DNA of 64,000 nt. It comes from Sanyastnella coralliicola. GTDB taxonomy: Bacteria > Bacteroidota > Bacteroidia > Flavobacteriales_D > Sanyastnellaceae. This document shows, one piece after another, positions 8,538 through 17,374 of the stretch (the stretch's first letter is position 1; every line of letters begins with the position of its first letter). Under the pieces are notes generated by a model. The model was not told where the DNA came from, searched no databases, and was given only the letters and a program-made list of their open reading frames with translations. The stretch lies in contig NZ_CP132543.1 in the NCBI RefSeq assembly GCF_030845195.1, positions 1,443,501-1,507,500 of the forward strand, given 5' to 3'. Made by a program: the position numbers and the translations under genes.

Positions 8538-9725
8538 TTATTCGATCGCGCTGATCAATTCTTCTGTATCTGGATCTTCCGTTTCAGGTGTTTCCGCTTT
8601 TTCAACTTCTTCACCTTCAGGAACTGCTGGGTCTACGAAATCACCTTGAGGGTCTTTCGCGTCTGCAGGGTTTGTGCCTTGCATTGATAGGATATAGGTA
8701 GCCACGTTCTGGATCTGAACAGGCGTCAAATCCGCCTTCCATGATTTCATACCCTTTGTTGGGATACCGTATTTAATGGTCTTGAATACATCCTTGATAG
8801 AACCGCCGTGTAGCCAGTATGCATCGGCTAGGTTTGGTCCGTTCTTACCTCCGAGGTCTTCACGGTGACAGGTCACACAGTTCTTGTTAAAGACTGCCTT
8901 TCCTTGAGCGATGCGGTCATCGGCTAAGACATAGCTCACAGACGTTTCATCCACGTTGGTTGCCATACGAGCGAGGTAAGCTTCTACTTCAGCTTCGCCT
9001 TCTTCAATGGCAATGGCAAGTTCTTCCTGGGGAAGAGCCCCTGTCTTTGTCACGTGGAAGTGAATGAGGTAGAAGACTCCAAAGACAATCGAAACGTAGA
9101 ACCCCCATTTCCACCAAGGCGGAAGGTTGTTGTCTAGTTCTCGAATACCGTCGTAGTTGTGGTTGAGAAGGATGTCTTTCTCATCCTTAATCTCACGGTG
9201 GTCGTTGAGTTTTCTCCAAATCACTTCCCAAGCAGGAGTGCGTTCTTCTTCTGGTACATACGCTGGTTCAGCGACGTTGTCTAGTCCTGCAATTTTCTTG
9301 GTAAGTCCTCGTAGAATGCGCACTTGGATCAATGCGAAGAACATGAGGAAGAGATTCACCGTGGCAAAGCCCCAGAATGCCGTGTCAGACATATTGAAGA
9401 GGGGTTCCGCTTCCGCGCTAGCGTCTTGAGCAAACGCCGTTGAAGAAACCAATAGAAGAAGAATAGCTGAGGTCACTTCTTTAGAGGGTTTCCAAAGACT
9501 CTTAGTTTCAGCCAAGTTCTTGATGGTAGAGTTGACCATCAGGATAATCATGGTAAAGAAGGCTGCGGTGGTCATAAAGATCCCGAGCCAGATGTCATCT
9601 CCTAAACCGAAGTGGGTTCCTTGAGGAGCTTGTTCCACAACAGTGGTAGCGGCTTCTTGAGCCAGAACCAAACCGGGCATGGCGCCAAGAAGGACAGTGG
9701 TAATGAGGCTAGTTGCTGCTTTCAT
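8538..9725 (-). CDS. ccoP: cbb3 oxidase cytochrome c subunit CcoP (single haem)
   Basis: A 395-residue membrane-bound cytochrome c subunit that passes electrons to the CcoN catalytic core. An N-terminal signal-like segment (MKAATSLITTVLLGAMPGLVLAQ) is followed by further hydrophobic segments, the CcoP helix NNLPPWWKWGFYVSIVFGVFYLIHF, and a cytochrome c domain with one CVTCH motif (residue ~282) and the distal Met region TKGMKSW. Proteobacterial CcoP has two CXXCH motifs; only one is present here. The acidic tail (EGEEVEKAETPETEDPDTEE) is unusual. The start is the ATG at 9725, one base after the ccoQ stop; an earlier in-frame ATG at 9761 would overlap ccoQ. Confidence 0.9.
   Translation of the reverse strand: MKAATSLITTVLLGAMPGLVLAQEAATTVVEQAPQGTHFGLGDDIWLGIFMTTAAFFTMIILMVNSTIKNLAETKSLWKPSKEVTSAILLLLVSSTAFAQDASAEAEPLFNMSDTAFWGFATVNLFLMFFALIQVRILRGLTKKIAGLDNVAEPAYVPEEERTPAWEVIWRKLNDHREIKDEKDILLNHNYDGIRELDNNLPPWWKWGFYVSIVFGVFYLIHFHVTKTGALPQEELAIAIEEGEAEVEAYLARMATNVDETSVSYVLADDRIAQGKAVFNKNCVTCHREDLGGKNGPNLADAYWLHGGSIKDVFKTIKYGIPTKGMKSWKADLTPVQIQNVATYILSMQGTNPADAKDPQGDFVDPAVPEGEEVEKAETPETEDPDTEELISAIE
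9411..9423 (+). repeat. Dispersed 13-mer, exact copy
   Basis: Exact copy antisense to ccoP. The gene strand reads Ala-Ser-Ala-Glu. Confidence 0.9.
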
Positions 9726-9726
9726 G

Positions 9727-9921
9727 TTATTGGTTTTGACGAGGTTGAACAGGTTCTTCACTTAAAGGCATGTTTGACATGTCTTCTACATGTGCTTTCT
9801 TCATTTTGAACACGTGAACGAATAGCCCAAGGAAGAAGATGAAGAAGATCAGAAATGAGATCAACGGAAAGAGTTCGATGCCGTCAATCGTGGTCATATG
9901 ATGTTTGATGAATTTCAGCAT
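9727..9921 (-). CDS. ccoQ: Small CcoQ/FixQ-like subunit
   Basis: A 64-residue single-helix protein. One membrane span (FPLISFLIFFIFFLGLFVHV) is followed by a basic stretch (FKMKKAH) and an acidic tail. Size, topology and position between ccoNO and ccoP fit CcoQ, the small subunit that stabilises cbb3 oxidase. Sequence conservation in this family is low, so the call rests mostly on context. Confidence 0.75.
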   Translation of the reverse strand: MLKFIKHHMTTIDGIELFPLISFLIFFIFFLGLFVHVFKMKKAHVEDMSNMPLSEEPVQPRQNQ

Positions 9922-9927
9922 GATCTC

Positions 9928-12081
9928 TTAGTTTGCGGCGCTTTCGCTGCCTTGGTTAGATTCGGTGAACTCAGGATTGCTGATGTCAGTTCCTAGGCGT
10001 TGGAGGTAGGCAATCAAGGCGATGATTTCCATGTTCTCACTAATCTCTAGGTCGTCTTCAGCAAGACTAGCTTGGATCCCTCTTGCTTGTGCTTGGAGGT
10101 CAGCTACCGCTTGAGTTTCGTAGCCTTCTTCGTAAGGCACACCCAAGGTGCGCATCACAGAGATCTTCTTCTCCGTATCGTCCATGCTTAGCTCGTTTTC
10201 AAAGAGCCATGGGTAAGGAGGCATCAATGATCCCGGAGACATAGTTCGCGGATCGAGCATGTGGTGGAAGTGCCATGAATCAGGGTACTTATTACCTACA
10301 CGGTGCAAGTCTGGTCCGGTACGCTTACTACCCCATAGGAATGGGTGATCATAAACGAACTCACCGGCCTTTGAATACTCACCGTATCGAGCTACCTCAT
10401 CACGGAAAGGTCTGATCATCTGGGAGTGACAGTTATTACAACCTTCACGGATGTAGATGTCTCGTCCTTCTAGTTCAAGAGGTGTGTATGGCTGCACCGC
10501 ATTAATGGTCGGCACATTCTCACTGATCAACATGGTTGGGATGATTTCAACGATACCACCGATGAGGATGACCACCAAACTTCCGACAAGCATCTGTACA
10601 GGACGACGCTCAATCCAACGGTGCCAGTTCTCACCTGCGTGGCTTTTGTACTTGCCTTCAAGCGCAGGAGCTTCCGCATCTTCGTTGGCAACGAAGCTTC
10701 CAACTTTCACAGTCTTCACAACGTTGTACACCATCAAGAGCGCACCAATCAGGAAGAGCGTTCCTCCAAATGCACGCATCGCGTACATCGGCTTCAACTG
10801 GATTACTGTTTCCAAGAAGTTCGGGTAGAGGAGCATTCCTTCCGGACGGAACTGTTTCCACATCAATGCTTGAGTGAATCCAGCCCAGTACATCGGCAAT
10901 GCGTAGAATAGGATACCGAGGGTGCCAATCCAGAAGTGAACGTTCGCAAGGCGCTTGCTGTGAAGCTTCGTGTTGAACAACTTCGGAATCAAGAAGTACA
11001 CCATACCGAAGGTGAGGAATCCATTCCATCCCAATCCACCAATGTGCACGTGGGCGATGGTCCAGTCAGTGTAGTGTGAGATCGCGTTTACGTTCTTCAA
11101 TGAGAGAAGAGGACCTTCAAGGGTAGACATACCGTAACATGTCACGGCTACCACGAAGAACTTCAAGATCGGTTCATCACGTACTTTATCCCAAGCACCT
11201 CGAAGAGTAAGTAGTCCGTTCAACATACCACCCCAAGACGGAGCGATAAGCATCAAAGAGAATACGGTTCCAAGTGATTGTGCCCAGTCTGGAAGCGCTG
11301 TGTACAATAGGTGGTGAGGACCTGCCCAGATGTAAATGAAAATCAAGGCCCAGAAGTGAATGATCGACAAACGGTAAGAGTAAACCGGTCTTCCTGAAGC
11401 CTTAGGGATGAAGTAGTACATCAATCCCAGGTAAGGAGTTGTAAGGAAGAAGGCTACCGCATTGTGACCATACCACCATTGTACCAAGGCATCTTGAACA
11501 CCTGCATATGCTGAGTAACTCTTCAAGAAGTTAACCGGCATTTCAAATGAGTTGAAGATGTGAAGTACGGCGACCGTCACGAAAGTGGCGATGTAGAACC
11601 AAATGGCTACGTAAAGGTGACGCTCGCGACGCTTGAGAATGGTAGCGAACATGTTCCAACCGAAGACTACCCAGATACCTGCGATGGCGATATCAATCGG
11701 CCACTCTAGTTCTGCGTACTCTTTTCCAGAGGTGATACCCAAGGGAAGCGTCAGTGCGGCAGAAACAATGATCAGCTGCCAACCCCAGAAGTTGATTCTG
11801 GAGAGCTTATCGCTCCACATTCGTGTTTTGAGGAGACGCTGCAGAGAGTAATAAACTCCAGCAAAAATTCCGTTCCCAACGAACGCGAAGATCACCGCGT
11901 TGGTGTGGAGTGGACGAATTCGGCCGAAAGTAAGCCAGCTTGTTCCGAAGTTCATCTCTGGGATGAAGATTTGGAGAGCGGCAATTACCCCGACCAACAT
12001 ACCTACAACGCCCCATAGGATGGTGGCGAAGAGGAACATTTTTACGATCTGGTTATCGTATGAAAACTTCTCAAGCTTCAT
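9928..12081 (-). CDS. ccoNO: Fused cbb3 oxidase subunits I and II (CcoN-CcoO)
   Basis: A 717-residue fusion of the catalytic subunit CcoN (residues ~1-480) with the monohaem subunit CcoO (~500-717). The CcoN part has the expected 12 or so membrane helices and the haem/Cu_B histidine regions, including WWYGHNAVAFFLTTPYLG, the IYIWAGPHHLLYT turn, and DWTIAHVHIGGLGWNGF. The CcoO part has GCNNCHSQMIRPFRDEVARY (haem c at ~546-550) and the Met ligand region SPGSLMPPYPWLF. The oxidase reduces oxygen with high affinity and pumps protons. The fused form is common in Bacteroidota; proteobacteria encode two proteins. The start overlaps the end of ccoS by 11 nt. Confidence 0.95.
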   Translation of the reverse strand: MKLEKFSYDNQIVKMFLFATILWGVVGMLVGVIAALQIFIPEMNFGTSWLTFGRIRPLHTNAVIFAFVGNGIFAGVYYSLQRLLKTRMWSDKLSRINFWGWQLIIVSAALTLPLGITSGKEYAELEWPIDIAIAGIWVVFGWNMFATILKRRERHLYVAIWFYIATFVTVAVLHIFNSFEMPVNFLKSYSAYAGVQDALVQWWYGHNAVAFFLTTPYLGLMYYFIPKASGRPVYSYRLSIIHFWALIFIYIWAGPHHLLYTALPDWAQSLGTVFSLMLIAPSWGGMLNGLLTLRGAWDKVRDEPILKFFVVAVTCYGMSTLEGPLLSLKNVNAISHYTDWTIAHVHIGGLGWNGFLTFGMVYFLIPKLFNTKLHSKRLANVHFWIGTLGILFYALPMYWAGFTQALMWKQFRPEGMLLYPNFLETVIQLKPMYAMRAFGGTLFLIGALLMVYNVVKTVKVGSFVANEDAEAPALEGKYKSHAGENWHRWIERRPVQMLVGSLVVILIGGIVEIIPTMLISENVPTINAVQPYTPLELEGRDIYIREGCNNCHSQMIRPFRDEVARYGEYSKAGEFVYDHPFLWGSKRTGPDLHRVGNKYPDSWHFHHMLDPRTMSPGSLMPPYPWLFENELSMDDTEKKISVMRTLGVPYEEGYETQAVADLQAQARGIQASLAEDDLEISENMEIIALIAYLQRLGTDISNPEFTESNQGSESAAN

Positions 12082-12247
12082 GATTATTTGTTTTCGCAGA
12101 TTGGTTTGGTGTGTTGTCGTTTAGAATGCGGATCGAAGGCGTCACATCGTCTTCGTATTGTCCGGAGCGCATGGCCCAAAGGAAGGCTCCAAGAAACCCT
12201 CCGGCAAGTATGAGACTAGCTCCTATCAAGATGAAAATGACTTCCAT
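12071..12247 (-). CDS. ccoS: cbb3 oxidase maturation protein CcoS
   Basis: A 58-residue protein, translation MEVIFILIGASLILAGGF..., with one membrane helix followed by FLWAMRSGQYEDDVTPSIRIL. The pattern F-W-x-x-R-S-G-Q-Y-x-D is the hallmark of CcoS/FixS, needed for cofactor insertion into CcoN. The start is the ATG complementary to 12245-12247. The TGA stop at 12071-12073 lies inside ccoNO, giving an 11-nt overlap and likely translational coupling. It appears to be the first gene of the structural oxidase operon, preceded by two FNR-like palindromes. Confidence 0.92.
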   Translation of the reverse strand: MEVIFILIGASLILAGGFLGAFLWAMRSGQYEDDVTPSIRILNDNTPNQSAKTNNHEA

Positions 12248-12263
12248 TCAAATCAGTTTTGAA

Positions 12264-12271
12264 CAAAGGTC
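12264..12271 (-). promoter_or_regulatory. Probable -7 element of the ccoS promoter
   Basis: On the minus strand, GACCTTTG resembles the Bacteroidota -7 box TAnnTTTG (one mismatch). It lies ~20 nt before the ccoS ATG and would place transcription start near 12259-12260, so that the proximal FNR-like palindrome is centred close to -41. Confidence 0.45.
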
Positions 12272-12293
12272 AGACTGAATGAAAGGGAGGGAG

Positions 12294-12329
12294 GTGACGG
12301 CAGTCACGGTCAACTCTGACAATTGTCAG
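12294..12329. promoter_or_regulatory. Two tandem FNR/CRP-like palindromes before ccoS
   Basis: GTGAC-GGCA-GTCAC (12294-12307) and CTGAC-AATT-GTCAG (12316-12329) are perfect 5-4-5 palindromes whose centres are 22 bp apart, two helical turns. They share the TGAC-N4-GTCA core expected of a CRP/FNR-family dimer site. Lying between ccoI and ccoS, they probably couple the oxidase operon to low oxygen. Confidence 0.6.
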
Positions 12330-12346
12330 GAAAATGTCACAGCCTG

Positions 12347-14698
12347 TTATTGACGGAGCTTTCGGAAGTGTAGGTGACTGCTGAAAACGGTGAAAAGAAC
12401 CACCGTGACACTACTTGCAGGCATTAGAATTGCAGCTACAAGAGGAGTGAGTAAACCTTGGATGGCAAAGGCGATTCCAATCGCGTTGTAGACGAATGAA
12501 ATAACGAAGCTCCATCGGACAGTTCGCATTGCTTTTTGAGCGTACTCCAAGAAGTTGTGAAACTGGTTCAATGCACCTGCGTGAAGAATAGCATCGCATG
12601 CAGGAGAGAAGGCATACAAGTCGTCGACGACAGCAATACCCATGTCTGCTGCTTTCAGGGCACCGGCATCGTTCAGTCCGTCACCAACCATGGCCACATA
12701 GGCTTCATCACTATGCAATGATTGAACGAACTCCATTTTTCCTTCAGGCGTTTGTTCGAAGTGCATTTGACCCTTGTTGAAGAATGGCGAATATCTCGGA
12801 GCTTCAGAAGCGTTGTCACCACTCAATAGATGGATATTGAACGAGGTGCGTAAAGTCTTTAGCTCAGTTTCGAGTCCTTGACGAATCGGCTTGTCAAAAG
12901 AGAAACAGCCGAGGTGCTCTCCATCAATCATTACATGGACTTGTGAGCCAGAAAGATCTGCCATTGGTACTTTTAACCAAGAGGCGCTTCCCACTTGAAT
13001 ATGGTGTTGGTCAATCTGACATTCGATGCCTTTGCCTTCATACTCTATGAATAGTGAAGCTCTGAGGCGTGAATCTTTGAATTGCTTACTCAATGCTCTG
13101 CTCAAAGGGTGGGCACTTTGATCGACGAGTGTTAGTACTAGTGAACGTTGATAGTCTGAGAGGTTATCACCGTGCCACTCAATTTGATAGTCGTTAGCCC
13201 GTGTGAGGGTGCCAGTTTTATCGAACACCAAGTGCTTGAGTTTACCCATGCGCTCTATCACACGTGTATTCTTCAAGTAAAGACCTGCTTTACCCATAAG
13301 GCGCATGGTACTTCCCAAAGTGAAAGGCAAGGTGAGCGCAAGGGCACACGGACAAGCAACGATCAAGGTTGCGGTAAGTGCATTCCAGGCAATAGATTCA
13401 TTAATAGGATACCAGTAAGCGAAAGCTCCAATGGCAATGGTCAATACAATCCAAGTAAAGTGCTTTGAAATGCGATTCACCGGATCTTCAATGCTGCTTT
13501 TCTGGTCTTTTTGAAAGGTCTCGCTATTCCAAAGTCTGGTGAGCTTTGACTGCTCTACTTCCTTGCTCACTGCCAGTGTGATAGAAGCACCCATTTGTCG
13601 TCCACCAGCTTGAATGGCTTCACCTTGATTGACAATAATGGGTTCACTTTCACCGGTAACAAAGCTGTAGTCAATGCGCGCGCGTTCTGAGAGTAGGATA
13701 CTATCAGCTGGAATAATCTCTTTGTGGTGAATGATGATCTCATCTCCGATTTCAAGATCACTAATAGGTACGAATGCTTCATCCTCAGTATTTCGTTGCA
13801 CCGCAATAGGGAAGTAGCTCTTATAGTCTCGGTCATAAGAGAGTGCGCCGTATGTTCTTGCCTGATACCACTTACCAATTAGTAGAAAGAAGACGAGTCC
13901 GGCGAGTGAGTCGAAATATCCAGCCCCTGAATTAGTCAACACCTCAATGCTTGAGCGGAAGAAGATGGCGAGCATACCAATGCTCACAGGCACGTCAATA
14001 TTGACTGTGCGATTGCGAATGGCTGTCCAAGCGCTGACCAGATACGCTCGGCCACTGTACAAGATGACTGGGAAGGCAAGTAGGAAATTCAAGATCATGA
14101 ACCACCGCTTGAACTTCTCTTCCACAGCTTCTCCTCCGAGGTATTCTGGAAAACTGAACAGCATAATGTTTCCGAAACAGAATCCAGCAACGCCGATTTG
14201 AGTCACCAACTTTCTAGATCGTTTCTTCGAGGCGTCTTTTTTCTCTTGACGAATCTCTGGCGGATAACCAACACGGGCTAACAACGTAGCCAAAGCGCTA
14301 GGTGCCAGTGTATCTTCTTTAAACAGCACCCTTAGTTCCTTTCGCGGGTAATTGACCTCGCTCCTCAGGATACCTTCGTGTTTCAAATGCAGCTGTTCTA
14401 GAAACTGAACGCAGGAAGCACAGTTGATATCAGCTAAGAAGAAAACAGCGGTGGAGGTACCGTCGGCATTCATTTTCAGATATCGAGATCGATAATCCTC
14501 CAAGTCGAGATAGCTGAAGTTTGTCGCATCAATGCTTTCGTCTACTTCAGGAATCGTACACTCGTCATCAATACCGTGAATCAGCTCATGTACGCGCAAA
14601 CAACCGTTGCAACAGTAAACATCATTTCCCTTGAGTACAGGTGATGGTGCATCCTTTCCGCAGTGCACACATTCGAGTACGGGCGCTTGCTTGGTCAT
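12347..14698 (-). CDS. ccoI: Copper-transporting P-type ATPase CcoI/CopA2
   Basis: A 783-residue P1B-type ATPase that exports copper for cbb3 oxidase assembly. The N-terminus has a Cys-rich zinc-ribbon-like stretch CVHCGKDAP...YCCNGCLRVHELI (~10-45) seen in Bacteroidota CcoI proteins, then a heavy-metal-associated domain with NCASC (~91-95). Membrane helices follow, with the ion-binding CPC motif in VACPCALALT (~447), the phosphorylated Asp in DKTGT (~490), and the hinge VGDGLNDAGAL. All ATPase motifs are intact. It lies 1 bp downstream of hemN and 99 bp upstream of ccoS on the same strand. Confidence 0.93.
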   Translation of the reverse strand: MTKQAPVLECVHCGKDAPSPVLKGNDVYCCNGCLRVHELIHGIDDECTIPEVDESIDATNFSYLDLEDYRSRYLKMNADGTSTAVFFLADINCASCVQFLEQLHLKHEGILRSEVNYPRKELRVLFKEDTLAPSALATLLARVGYPPEIRQEKKDASKKRSRKLVTQIGVAGFCFGNIMLFSFPEYLGGEAVEEKFKRWFMILNFLLAFPVILYSGRAYLVSAWTAIRNRTVNIDVPVSIGMLAIFFRSSIEVLTNSGAGYFDSLAGLVFFLLIGKWYQARTYGALSYDRDYKSYFPIAVQRNTEDEAFVPISDLEIGDEIIIHHKEIIPADSILLSERARIDYSFVTGESEPIIVNQGEAIQAGGRQMGASITLAVSKEVEQSKLTRLWNSETFQKDQKSSIEDPVNRISKHFTWIVLTIAIGAFAYWYPINESIAWNALTATLIVACPCALALTLPFTLGSTMRLMGKAGLYLKNTRVIERMGKLKHLVFDKTGTLTRANDYQIEWHGDNLSDYQRSLVLTLVDQSAHPLSRALSKQFKDSRLRASLFIEYEGKGIECQIDQHHIQVGSASWLKVPMADLSGSQVHVMIDGEHLGCFSFDKPIRQGLETELKTLRTSFNIHLLSGDNASEAPRYSPFFNKGQMHFEQTPEGKMEFVQSLHSDEAYVAMVGDGLNDAGALKAADMGIAVVDDLYAFSPACDAILHAGALNQFHNFLEYAQKAMRTVRWSFVISFVYNAIGIAFAIQGLLTPLVAAILMPASSVTVVLFTVFSSHLHFRKLRQ

Positions 14699-14699
14699 C

Positions 14700-16040
14700 C
14701 TAGAGGTTTGAGCTGTACTTTAATTCTGATGTGGCGAAAGAGATATTCGGGTCGAATAAGCTGCACACACTTCTCAAGAACATGCGAGCTTTTTCGTTCA
14801 CAACGATCCGATTTCCTTCAATAGAGATGATTTCATCAGACACTAATTGTGACAAAAGGTTTCCTGTTCCTTTCGCTAGCGCGGAATCGAGCGGTGTTTC
14901 CATGTGGCACATGATGTCAAGAATCTTCTTACGAACGATTCGGTCTTGCTCCGAAAAGCGATGACCGTTGACGAAGAGTGATGCTCCTTGGTACAGCTTC
15001 TCGCGGTAGTTCTCGACTACCTTATCGTTTTGAGCAAATCCGAGGCTCGATTCTGAAATAGAAGACACTCCTAATCCAATCATCAGGTCAGCATGCTGCT
15101 CTGTGTACCCCATGAAATTTCGGTGCAGTTCTTTGCGATCCGCGGCAATGGATAGATTGTCTTCTGGAAGAGCAAAGTGGTCCATTCCGATGGATCGGTA
15201 TCCTGCATTTTCGAATTGTATTCTGCCCATTTCCGCGCTAGCGAAACGAACAGCAGGAGAAGGAAGATCAAGCTCTGAATACCTCCGCTGGCCTTTAGCA
15301 ACCCACGGCACATGGGCATAACCGTAGAAAGCAACTCTGTCAGGACGAAGCTTCAAGACCTCTTCAATGTCTTTTTTGACGAGATCTTCAGTTTGATGAG
15401 GTAGTCCGTAAAGGATATCGAAGTTCACTGATTCATAGCCGATTTCACGGGCCATTTCGGTGATCTTCTGAACCTCTTCAAATGGCTGAATGCGATTGAT
15501 CAGGAACTGAACTTTCGGGTCTAATGATTGCACCCCAAGACTAATTCGTCTGAACCCAAGATTATAGAGCGTCACGAGCTGCTCTTTGGTCGTGAAACTC
15601 GGATGAACTTCAATTGACCAACCGGTGTCAGGTAGGGCGCTCGTGTTATTCAGAATCGCCGAAATGAGGCGATCAAGATTGGATGCGGAAAAGAAAGTGG
15701 GAGTTCCGCCACCTAGATGGAGCTCAGCAATTGAAGGCGTATCCGGCAACACATGGCGGTAGCGTTTCCATTCACTGATGAGGTCTTTGATATATGGGGC
15801 TTCAACCTGATGGTTGACCGTAATACGTTTGTTGCAACCGCAGTAAGTGCAGAGCTTTTCACAAAACGGGAGGTGCATGTATAGAGCCAATCCATTTTGA
15901 CTGTTCGCTGCATCTTCCTCGATGCTTTTGAACCAATCAAATTCAGTGGGCTGCCCATTCCATTCAGGAACGGGAGGGTAGCTGGTATAGCGAGGAACGC
16001 GTTGGCTGTACTTTTGTACAAGTGTGTAATCGAACTTCAT
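14700..16040 (-). CDS. hemN: Oxygen-independent coproporphyrinogen III oxidase
   Basis: A 446-residue radical-SAM enzyme that decarboxylates coproporphyrinogen III to protoporphyrinogen IX without oxygen, supplying haem for the oxidase under low oxygen. The cluster motif CEKLCTYCGC (~residue 60) follows HLPF, and ELHLGGGTPTFF, GVQSLDP and the C-terminal HemN domain are present. Length fits HemN rather than the shorter HemW. The ATG complementary to 16038-16040 (MKFDYTLVQKY) is preferred over an in-frame TTG nine bases earlier because it agrees with the promoter geometry upstream. It heads the cbb3 cluster, 1 bp before ccoI. Confidence 0.93.
   Translation of the reverse strand: MKFDYTLVQKYSQRVPRYTSYPPVPEWNGQPTEFDWFKSIEEDAANSQNGLALYMHLPFCEKLCTYCGCNKRITVNHQVEAPYIKDLISEWKRYRHVLPDTPSIAELHLGGGTPTFFSASNLDRLISAILNNTSALPDTGWSIEVHPSFTTKEQLVTLYNLGFRRISLGVQSLDPKVQFLINRIQPFEEVQKITEMAREIGYESVNFDILYGLPHQTEDLVKKDIEEVLKLRPDRVAFYGYAHVPWVAKGQRRYSELDLPSPAVRFASAEMGRIQFENAGYRSIGMDHFALPEDNLSIAADRKELHRNFMGYTEQHADLMIGLGVSSISESSLGFAQNDKVVENYREKLYQGASLFVNGHRFSEQDRIVRKKILDIMCHMETPLDSALAKGTGNLLSQLVSDEIISIEGNRIVVNEKARMFLRSVCSLFDPNISFATSELKYSSNL
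14874..14886 (-). repeat. Dispersed 13-mer, exact copy
   Basis: Exact copy in the sense strand of hemN, read as Ser-Ala-Leu-Ala before Lys-Gly. Confidence 0.9.
15231..15243 (+). repeat. Dispersed 13-mer, exact copy
   Basis: Second copy in hemN, 345 bp from the first and inverted relative to it. The gene reads Ala-Ser-Ala-Glu. Confidence 0.9.
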
Positions 16041-16055
16041 AATGCGCAATTGAGC

Positions 16056-16099
16056 GCAAGTTCGGAGGAAGGTCTCTCGAGAGAACTGACCTAGATCAG
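16056..16099 (-). promoter_or_regulatory. hemN promoter with FNR/CRP-like palindrome
   Basis: CTGAC-CTAG-ATCAG at 16086-16099 has the same 5-4-5 layout as the ccoS sites, one arm base differing. A perfect 12-bp palindrome TCTCTCGAGAGA (16073-16084) sits next to it. On the minus strand GAACTTGC (16056-16063) is a poor -7 box; if used, transcription starts near 16051 and the site is centred near -41, as at ccoS. Confidence 0.5.
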
Positions 16100-16114
16100 G
16101 ATTTTAGGTGACAT

Positions 16115-17158
16115 TCAATCCAAGTCATCCCACCAGCGCTTATTCGGGTTGTCGTTCAAAGTGAACAATTCTCCGATTTCAGGCGTGCTGTATTTCAGTC
16201 CCAACTTATCAGCCTCAGCCGTAAAACGATCGATCGGATCCTTCCAGTCGTGCTGCGCCAAAGCAAAGCCAGCCCAGTGCACAGCTACAGCGTGCTTCAC
16301 GCCGACTTCAATTGCAGCTTGTACGCTCTCTTCTGGATACATGTGAATTTGATGCCAGTTCTTATTGTATTGACCACACTCCATAAAGGCTAGGTCAGGA
16401 GCTCCGATACGCTTGGCCACTTCTTTAAAGTGATTTCCGTAACCACCGTCACCGCTAAACCACACGTGGTATTGCTGGCTTTTGATCGACCAACCTCCCC
16501 ACAAACACTTCGCTTGATCTCGAACGCCTCTTCCAGATGAATGGCGTGTAGGAGTATAGGTGATTCGGAGGTCATGGAAGGGGTGTTCATCCCACCAATC
16601 AAACTCTACAATGGCATTGCTTGGAATGTCCCATGAAAGCAGGTGACGCGCCGCTCCGAGTGCGACCCACCAAGTCTTCACCTTTCCTTTCAATCGCAGG
16701 ATACTATCCATATCCAAGTGATCATAGTGGTCATGTGAAATCAAGACGATATCGATCTCAGGCAATTGATCGATAATGTCAATGGTATTCTCTGAGAAAC
16801 GCTTCGTTGCAAACGGTGCGATGGGCGAGGCGTTATCGCCGAGCATCGGATCAATGAGAATATTCAATCCTGACAGTCTCATCAACACTACTGAATGCCC
16901 ATACCAGATGAATTGGGGCTCATTGCTCGTAAATGAGGCGGCCTCAAATGCCTTCACCGGTATAGGCTTCGCCGGCTGACGGTGCTTCTTGTCGAAGAAT
17001 TGCTTGTACAACAGCTTCGGCAGTTCATGCATGGTGAATTCAACACCTGTCTTCTCAATATTCACAAAGGTTCCTTCGCTCCAGTTGGTAGACTGCTCAT
17101 AGCGTTCTTTAAGTTCCTTAGTGACTTTGCCACCGAATTGTTGTCCAAATTTCTTCAT
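16115..17158 (-). CDS. NAPE-PLD/UlaG-like metallo-beta-lactamase-fold hydrolase
   Basis: A 347-residue hydrolase with a metallo-beta-lactamase fold. The metal-binding motif SHDHYDHLD fits the HxHxDH pattern, and further ligand regions are ITYTPTRHSSGRG, FSGDGGYGNHF and AVAVHWAGF. The arrangement, with FIWYGHSVVLMRLSGLNILIDPML, is that of the NAPE-PLD/UlaG-like lipid or lactone hydrolases. The substrate is unknown. The ATG complementary to 17156-17158 is chosen over two GTG codons just upstream. It stands alone, followed downstream by the hemN promoter region and preceded by a heptamer array. Confidence 0.82.
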   Translation of the reverse strand: MKKFGQQFGGKVTKELKERYEQSTNWSEGTFVNIEKTGVEFTMHELPKLLYKQFFDKKHRQPAKPIPVKAFEAASFTSNEPQFIWYGHSVVLMRLSGLNILIDPMLGDNASPIAPFATKRFSENTIDIIDQLPEIDIVLISHDHYDHLDMDSILRLKGKVKTWWVALGAARHLLSWDIPSNAIVEFDWWDEHPFHDLRITYTPTRHSSGRGVRDQAKCLWGGWSIKSQQYHVWFSGDGGYGNHFKEVAKRIGAPDLAFMECGQYNKNWHQIHMYPEESVQAAIEVGVKHAVAVHWAGFALAQHDWKDPIDRFTAEADKLGLKYSTPEIGELFTLNDNPNKRWWDDLD

Positions 17159-17213
17159 CACCACGAAGGTACGTTGAGGAAATCACAAGAGAATAACACG
17201 AATCGCTGAAAGG

Positions 17214-17346
17214 GGAACGCGGATCGCGGATTGCGGTGGAATGTGGAACGCGGAACGCAGAACGCGGTGATTGGTTCTTGGTAGCTGGTTCTTAGTTATC
17301 AATTATAGTTTATCGACCCTAGACCCTAGACTCTCGTCTCTAGACT
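17214..17346. repeat. Heptamer-periodic array 1 (19 units)
   Basis: 133 bp divisible without slippage into 19 heptamers. The unit drifts stepwise: GGAACGC, GGATCGC, GGATTGC, then TGTGGAA, CGCGGAA, CGCGGTG, ATTGGTT, CTTGGTA, CTTAGTT, ATAGTTT, ATCGACC, CTAGACC, CTCGTCT, CTAGACT. The block order is the same as in array 2 downstream. It fills most of the gap before the 281-residue unknown gene and ends 28 bp before its ATG. Confidence 0.9.
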
Positions 17347-17374
17347 AATAAGTCCGTTCTTTCGTTGATATGTC

